Shown here: positions 57,677 to 64,000 of the stretch, piece by piece
Layout of the letters: each line of letters starts with the position of its first letter
Numbering within the stretch: the first letter of the stretch is position 1
From: Sodiomyces alkalinus F11
Lineage: Eukaryota > Ascomycota > Sordariomycetes > Glomerellales > Plectosphaerellaceae
DNA: 64,000 nucleotides
Direction of reading: 5' to 3'
Assembly (NCBI RefSeq): GCF_003711515.1
Contig: NW_021167087.1
Location: 124,001-188,000 of the forward strand
The notes under the pieces: generated by a model
What the model was told of the DNA's origin: nothing
Seen by the model: only the letters and a program-made list of their open reading frames with translations
Database searches by the model: none
Translations under genes and position numbers: made by a program

Positions 57677-59100
57677 AGTCTTTTCGGTTACGTAATAGGC
57701 CGGATTACTAAGAGTATAATCCGGGTGGACGCTTACAGAATCTGCACTATATAAAATACGGTGGCAGCGTTTCCCTAACGGTCGGAGAGAATTATAATTA
57801 TATATAATTATCTTAATTAATTTTGACCTATCTTATAACGATTTTAACTACGCTTTATCTGATAATTAAGAGTCTTACTTACTAAGTGAAGATATACCTA
57901 TTTTACCTACTCTATTACCTTTACTGTTACCGATTTAAGAAGCTATTTAGCCGCGCCGATATAGTGTGTTAATCTATAAATAACTATTAAGATATCGTAT
58001 CTTAGCCCTATTACGTATAAGACCTATAAGGATTAGGAGCTCTGGCGACGCCTGTATAAATGGGTTACCACCTATAATAACGTATAGCGGTTTCTCTGCC
58101 TAATCGATCTGACTTAAACCCCCGAGAAGCCTATAATACCAAATTACGACTTTTTCCCCTCTATAACGCTTAGGCATACCCCTATATAATATCTCGACCT
58201 TACGGACGCCGGCTAGAAGGCGTACGATATCGAAATCACGCGCTAGAAGATCCTATAAGCGTAATACGATAGCTACCTAAAAGGGATTAACGCTATACTA
58301 ACCTAGCAGGTTAATACTATCGACTAAAGCCGTAAATAACTATTACGAGGAGGTATACCTTACGAGGTATACGAAGCCGTTAAATGCGATACGGATTAGT
58401 ACCTAGCCACCCGCTAAACCGATACCCACGAAGAGTATATCGAGTATACTTATTACCCTGCGAATAGCCTTAAGAAGCTCGGGGAGTAGTTAGATAAGTA
58501 GTAGCTACTACTATAAAGCTATAAAGATACCGGTTCGAAGCCCGCTATATATATATAGGTAGCAGATTTCTTTAGAGGTATACGCCCTTATACCGGCCGC
58601 GATTAGACTAAGACCGAAGGACGCTTTATAGATAACTAAGTAGTTATACCCGAAGACCTTTATACCCTCGGTTAGAAATATATTAACAATAGACTTAAAG
58701 ACTAAGGAAAACGCGGTAACCACCGCGCTATAGTATTCCCTGCACTATATACCTGAAGCGAGGAGGGTGATAATACCTTAGGTACCACGGCTAAGCCTAA
58801 GAGGGGTGGCCGTGGAAAGAATAAAGCTAAGAATCCTACTACTACGGTATCTATAGCTATACCTTCTATTACTTTAACTAATTATCCTTCTTCTAAAGAC
58901 GCTACTTAGCCTTTAAACGAGGGGTATACTACCGCGTATATACAACGCTAAGTTATAATATTAATAGCTGCTTTTATTTATTCCCGGATACGGTATATAA
59001 TAACTAGACGCCCTTTAACAGCATTAAAATAACCGTTTAACGGATTCTTAAATACGACCCCGCGCTACGCGCGGAAGTAGAAGAACTACGCGCTTATGAA
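57677..59100 (+). mobile_element. Copia element C5, 5' LTR end and gag remnant
   Basis: About 55 bp from 57677 match the LTR-like end of C3 at 17.71-17.83 kb (reverse strand); both contain GTTACGTAATAGGCC. A TATA-like ACTATATAAAATAC follows, then TGGCAGCG (57761-57768), typical of a tRNA 3'-end primer site. Gag reads RLYKWVTTYNNV near 58047-58085, GINAILTxQ at 58290-58310 and IKITVxRILKYDPALRAEVE at 59020-59080, matching the C3 gag. Beyond about 59100 the copia signal stops, so the element is truncated or interrupted. RIP stops are present. Confidence 0.75.
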
Positions 59101-60440
59101 TGACTGGTCACAGGTCGTGGCACTAAGTAAGGTCGTAATAATAGATTATCTAGAACTAAGGAAGGAAGAAGGAAAAAGGAGAAAAGTCTATAGCACTAGG
59201 CTAGCTATAAGGTAGCGATAACTTAGCGATATAGGTCCGTTAACCAAGCGCGTAATTAGGAAGATCCGGAGTATAGCCGGATCCTCTATATCGGGGTTAA
59301 CCCGTAATACTATCCCCCCCCTCTCCCTCCGGGGGTTACGTAACCGCGCGTCACCGTCGTTGTTCGGCTCCCCCTTATATCGCGGTAATAAAGGAATAGT
59401 TATATCCTTTTAACTTACCTCGCCCTTACCTCGATATTAAAGAAATCTTAGGTAGCCTACTAACCTTTATGTATATACCCGAAATAGTAATATAGGCTAC
59501 CCTCGCGTAGATACTATCCGTAGATATATTAGCCTCGTTTTCCTTATAGGCCCTTGTTTTCTCTATTCCCCTCCCTACCTTTAATAATAATAATTATAGT
59601 AATAGCGGTTATATACGTGCTCGTTCTTCCTTATAATAACGATTCCTCTAATATCCCCTATCCTTAGATAATAATAGTAATACTCGGTTAGTTTAAGAGC
59701 TCCCCGTCTAAGGTAAGCTATTTCTCGCTTATAAGCTTTTTATTAAGAACTCTTTACTAACTTATATTGTTTTTATAGATAGTATTAGCCCCCGGCGATA
59801 ATAGAAGTAATAATAGTAGTAAGCGTGCCGCTAATAACGATATAGGTATAATACTCTTATATTTTAAGGCGATACTAACCGTATAATAGTTCGCGTTATC
59901 GTCCTCGCCGCCGCTTAAGAAGAAGAAATCGGCGGGTAATCGGCCTCCTAAGCACCCTCCTAGTAGTATTCGTGCTAAGCCGTGCCTCCTTTATACGCGC
60001 GACGTCGCTAATAGAAAGTATAAACGCCTTTATCGTAGCTAGATTAGTCGGGGGAAGAAATACTACGTATACTTTATAAAGATATACTGGTATACTCCTT
60101 TCCTAGCGTACCTTAAAGGCTACGCGTAGAGGTTATTCGAGACGGCTACCCTTATTAGCGGTAATAATAAGAACGCCCTTATAAGACTTCCTCTCCTTAA
60201 GGGGTTGTGATAGTATCGCTAACTCTTCTTTTAGGAGTAGGAACCGTATCTTAACACTTACGCGGCGTTTTAGGATACCCTTATAGCTAAGGAAGCGATA
60301 ACGGCAATATTACCTATAGCTATATATCCCGCGGAGGCTCCCGGTATAGTAATTGCGCTAGCCCTTTCTCCTCCTTAAAAGGTCTAAGAAGCGGTAATAC
60401 CGTAGTTAGCCTTACTGCCTATAATGGCTTGTCAAAAGTT
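59101..60440. other. RIPped stretch with an unassigned plus-strand coding remnant
   Basis: From about 59780 to 60360 the plus strand is relatively open. It reads PPLKKKKSAGNRPPKHPPSS near 59912-59970, then a basic/aromatic segment (KKYYVYFIKIYWYTPFLAYL near 60056-60115) and an Ala/Ile-rich end. Stops sit at probable Gln/Trp sites. It may be a gypsy antisense accessory ORF or part of another element; I could not assign it. Confidence 0.4.
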
Positions 60441-61307
60441 GTTCACGTATTAAGGCCGAAAATATAGATTATTCGAACTAAGGGAGGAAAGGAGGGAAGG
60501 AAAAGTCTGCGCGGTGTGTAGGCGGCTAAGTACGTGTAGGATTGCACGGGCCTCGCTAGGAGGTCCGTGCTTCTTAGTCCCGGCCGCTGCCGGGGACTAT
60601 TCCGCGGGCTATAGCCCGTAATATCCCCCCCCCCCCGCCGGAGGCGGCGATATCGTGGTTGTGTTATCGTGACCTCGTATTGCCCTGGCTCCCTAGCGTA
60701 TAATCTGAAAATAGCCTCCTTTATTCGATTCCATTAAAGGCTCCTTCAAAGGGAGGCAATCCGCAGCAGCCGAGATCCTTTTAAGGCCAAAATAGCATAA
60801 AGGGGGTCTTATATAGCTATACTATCACGGGCTCCTCGCCGGCGTGCGTGCTCGTTATAAACGATATACCTGCCGAATATATAACCGGGGGTCATTCCTT
60901 CCACCTAAACAGCGTAGGAAGGGGAGTAAAATAAACCTCCTACTATTCCTCGTTTTTTACTATTTTCTTCCCTTTCCATAGCTTCCTTTTAACTAATTTC
61001 TTTTTTTTTAATTGGATTTTCCACACCGTGAGTAGCCCCGAGATACTGTATAGGTCCCGTGGTAGTATAACTAATATCGCCGAGTAATACCTCGTTACTT
61101 AGGCCGCCCGTATTCTCCTTATAGTGAGTTAGCACGCCCCTCGCTCTTAGTTCCGTGCCGTAACTAACCGTTAGTAAATATCCGACTACGCCTCACCTAG
61201 TAAACGCCCTTGTAAGGACAGCAGCGATACCGATATAAGTTTAGCCCTTATTGCTATTAGTTACGAGGTCGGCCGTTACTAACGCTAAGTAGACTCCGAC
61301 CCCCCCC
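60441..61307. other. Weakly RIPped stretch with Cys-rich reading and poly-C runs
   Basis: CA and TG are commoner here. Around 60505-60575 the plus strand reads KVCAVCRRLSTCRIARASLG, then GGPC, a Cys spacing that could bind zinc. A poly-C run followed by GCCGGAGGCGGC at about 60626-60648 forms a local stem. From about 60700 to 61300 no gene is recognisable. Confidence 0.4.
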
Positions 61308-61317
61308 NNNNNNNNNN
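61308..61317. other. Assembly gap of ten Ns inside a poly-C run
   Basis: Ten N flanked by C runs on both sides. The true length is unknown; sequence on the two sides may not be contiguous as drawn. Confidence 0.99.
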
Positions 61318-61399
61318 CCCCCCGACGAAGCGCCGCGCGCCTAAGAACCCCTCTAGACCCTGCCGCCTCGCCCCTTACGCCTAGTACGCCACCCGGTAG

Positions 61400-62230
61400 T
61401 GTAAATAAGAGTATACCATTAAGTGTTATTACTAGTCGGGCCCCGGCGCTACTCGCGCGGATACTAAATATTACGGGTGCTCGTGCCGCACTTATAAATA
61501 TTCTAAGGTAAGTATACCGGTTCTATATAGGGTAACCGTGACTAATAAGCGATATAGCTCCCGTCCGCCGCCTACGACGCCGCTAATACCCTATAGAATA
61601 CCGCTCGTGCTATAAACGAGGATACTAATAATAAGGATATAAGTTTATACCTGCTCTTCGCTTAGGGGCCTTATACTAACTCTTCTATATAGAATCGCCG
61701 CTAGTTCTAAGATACCTACAGTAGTATTTAGGTCGCCCTTAGCCTAGCTAAGTCGGGTAAGAATATCGCTAGTCCGTCGTAATCCCCTACTCCTGCCGTC
61801 GCCGCCCCCCCCGTCGCCGCTCCCGCTCCCACCACCACGCCGCCTACCGCTATCGCCCCGCCGCCTATTACCCCGTCCGCCACTACTAAGTTCTAGGTAA
61901 GTATAGTGCGAGCCCTTAACGATATCGCTACTTCTATACGTAGTATAGATAAGACGCTTAAGGATATATCGTAAAAACTAAAGGATAAGAATAACGATAT
62001 CACTATAATATTGTAAGAGGTTTATAACCTTTTTTACTCCGTCCGCCGAGCATATAAGCATTACGTGGCCGTGACTCCCTTCGCCGCTAATAATAATCCG
62101 GGGGCTACTCCCGAGGTTACGCTCGCCTCGGCTCCTCCCTAAAAGGAGTCGTAGGTAGGTGCCGCCGAGGATAGCGTGGCCTTATAAGAGGAGGAGTTAA
62201 AGGAGGGTAAGATTGTGGAGGAGTAGGCCG
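61400..62230 (+). pseudogene. G4 antisense accessory ORF, Cys-rich start and Pro/Ala-rich linker
   Basis: Opposite to pol, the plus strand reads a Cys/Tyr-rich segment near 61420-61505 (IKCYY, then KYYGCSCRTYKYSK, where Tyr codons are likely RIPped Cys or His), then AAYDAANTL near 61569, a Pro/Ala-rich linker at 61790-61890, a helix RALNDIATSIRSIDKTLKDI near 61913-61972 and an acidic tail. Stops sit at Gln-like sites. It resembles the layout of a Zn-binding head plus coiled-coil protein, but I cannot name a family. It parallels the antisense ORFs of G1, G2 and G3. Confidence 0.5.
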
Positions 62231-62239
62231 TTTATATCG

Positions 62240-64000
62240 TTTAGGTTATTTCGGTAGTTTTTAGGATTTTACTTAGTTCTTTACTTATAAGTTAAGTAGT
62301 ACGGGGGTATACCCCTAATACGACTTTGCTCTCGGTTCTTATCCTCCTCGCCGCCGTATCGGCCTTCTTTCGCGCCTATATCTCCTTCGTGTACTATTAT
62401 AAGGGCCTATTATTTAACTATACTAGGCCGTGCTTTTTCTCGAATTCGTTAAGCGCTTATATCTCACGTATACTCTTAAGCGGTTCCTATATCAGTTCTA
62501 CGTAGCCCTTCTATCGTACTAACACCTCGCGAACTTTACTACGACCTCGCCTTCGGGTATGGGCGTAGAGGACTTCCTCTACCACCTACTCTTCCTCCCT
62601 ATCTAGCCCTTCACGGATTAATAGTGGCTAGGGGTCTATTATCGCTTACCCCGGTAGGGGGTCATGGTCAGCTCGCCGTAGGAGATCCACGTGGAAATAG
62701 TTATAGATCTACGAGGGGATATCTAGTTCTACGACGTAGGGGTTAATAACCTTCGTGATTTTATACTTATAGTAAAGCTAGGTAAGTTTCTTCGAGGGCC
62801 GTGGCGAGGAGTAGTTACCGATATCTAACTATACGAGGTCCCCCTTTTCGAACCTCTTAGTAGGGTAGCGCCGACGGTTTACTAACTCCTTTTAGCGTAG
62901 TTATATAGCGGCTATTACGGCTTAGGCGAACTAGGTAGCTTCTTTAAGACGACTTAATAAGTCCTACGCAGAAGCCTCGCGCTTATCGGTCGGCGTAGTC
63001 TTATTAACTTAGAGGGGGTTCGTATAGTACCCGTGTTATAGGAAGAACGGGCTTATTTAGATTATCGAGTTTACCCGGTTATTTAAGGCTAGCTACGCTA
63101 CCGGTAGTAGTGTATTCTAATTATCTTAGGCGTAATAGGTATACGCCCGTAAGTAGACTTAGATTTCCTAGTTAATATATTCGGGGCCTCCGTCCGTTTA
63201 AGGGTAGTATATAGTGCTTAGTCGCTATTTAATACCCGTGAGTTTATAGAAGTATCGCTAAAAGCGGCTAGTCTAGTTCGACCCTTTATCGCTAACGATA
63301 GACTTCGGTATTCCGTAGAACCTATAATAGCAGAGTAAAAACCGTTTAGCGTAGGCTTCGGTATCTATAGTATCTATCGCTTCTAGCGTTATCGATTTCG
63401 AGAGTCGGTCGGTAATCACCTATAAGTATCTATACTTCCCCTTACGGGTGGATAGTAGGTCCGTTATAAAGTCTATCGCGATATCGTAGAAGATTCGCTC
63501 TAGTATAGGGAGCGGGCGTAGTAATCCCCTCTTCGTACCCCTTTATATATAGCTGGCTTAGCACGTATCGTAATTCCGCACGAATCTTCTAATATCTTGA
63601 TTTATACCGGGCTAAAAGAACTAGCGGGCGACTAGGGTAATAGTATTATCCCTGTCTAGGTGTCCGCCGATTACTAAGTCGTGGATCGCTTATATAAGAC
63701 GGCCTTATAGCGGGTGGCTAACCCCGTCTTCGCCGTCCCCTAGTACCTATAGGCGGTCGCGAAATATTAGCTATCCTTAGTCGATTCTATACTTAGCGAT
63801 CTGTATTTTAAGCTCTAGCTTGGGGGGAAAACTCCGTTCTCCCGCTACTACTACGGTAAAGGCACCTTAATAACGCTTATCGGCGGCCCTAGCTTCATCC
63901 TATAGTCGCTATAGGTTAGGGTCTACTTTGAAGACTATAGTTAGCTCCGGTAACGTTACCCTTACTAGGTATACTCGGGGGGAGATAGCTATATCGGGGA
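62240..64000 (-). pseudogene. G4 pol: integrase and C-terminal region
   Basis: A minus-strand frame with stops at Gln/Trp sites. The C-terminal block (RPSKKLT, YVVELDIPS, FHVDLLRRAD) is clear; upstream integrase homology at 63.0-63.6 kb is weaker because of RIP. RT and gag must lie beyond 64000. The stretch 62240-62640 next to the antisense ORF reads PPEWEVE-like fragments only poorly. Confidence 0.65.

Larger units (their letters stand above)
61318..64000 (-). mobile_element. Ty3/gypsy element G4, 3' part, continues outside the window
   Basis: Minus-strand pol enters from the right edge. The C-terminal pol segment reads RFEKGDLV, RPSKKLT and YVVELDIPS near 62860-62705, a signature of the post-integrase region of fungal gypsy elements, ending FHVDLLRRAD near 62690-62660. 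Integrase lies at about 63.0-63.6 kb. A plus-strand ORF lies left of it. The 3' LTR was not located and the gap may hide part of it. Confidence 0.78.

Noticed and set aside
58511..58723. 70-codon minus-strand frame with a hydrophobic look
   Set aside because: It is antisense to the C5 gag, which aligns with the C3 gag on the plus strand.

Overview
The window looks like nuclear DNA of a filamentous ascomycete (Pezizomycotina). Two intact genes sit in a ~5.4 kb island (about 52.1-57.6 kb) between long blocks of dead retrotransposons. The retrotransposon DNA bears the mark of repeat-induced point mutation (RIP): CA and TG are scarce, TA is in excess, Gln and Trp codons read as TAG/TAA/TGA, and GAC reads as AAC. 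The gene island keeps normal CA/TG and has 60-103 bp GT-AG introns. The species cannot be named from this sequence.

Left block, 1 to ~50.6 kb, is a nested pile. A Ty3/gypsy element (G1, +) enters from outside and ends at ~5.6 kb. A Ty1/copia element (C1, +, 5.6-17.7 kb) is split by a complete gypsy element (G2, -, 7246-15008, 393-bp LTRs, TSD ATAGA). A second copia element (C3, -) runs from ~50.6 kb down to ~17.7 kb in four pieces. It was split by LINE L1 (-, 18385-24219, 13-bp TSD), by copia C2 (-, 24356-30453, TSD CTATT) and by LINE L2 (+, 32434-47503, 11-bp TSD, (AC)n tail). L2 is itself split by gypsy G3 (-, 38518-47307, TSD ACTAC). The target duplications and the reading frames across each insertion agree with this order.

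Gene island: a 907-residue intronless fusion protein (isochorismatase-like, AlkB-like dioxygenase, GST-like; 52248-54971, +) converges on a five-exon mitochondrial-type serine hydroxymethyltransferase gene (57336-55422, -, 528 residues). The 450 bp between them holds both 3' ends.

Right block, ~57.68-64 kb: a copia 5' end with gag (C5, +) of the same family as C3, an unassigned stretch (59.1-61.3 kb) with an assembly gap of ten Ns at 61308-61317, and the 3' part of a fourth gypsy element (G4, -) leaving the window.

The least expected pattern is that all four gypsy elements carry, between the end of pol and the 3' LTR side, a degraded ORF on the strand opposite to pol. The four predicted products look different from one another (coiled-coil, Asn-rich, basic/Pro-rich, Pro-rich with a Cys-rich start). 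C2 appears to be primed by the anticodon region of initiator tRNA-Met rather than by a tRNA 3' end.
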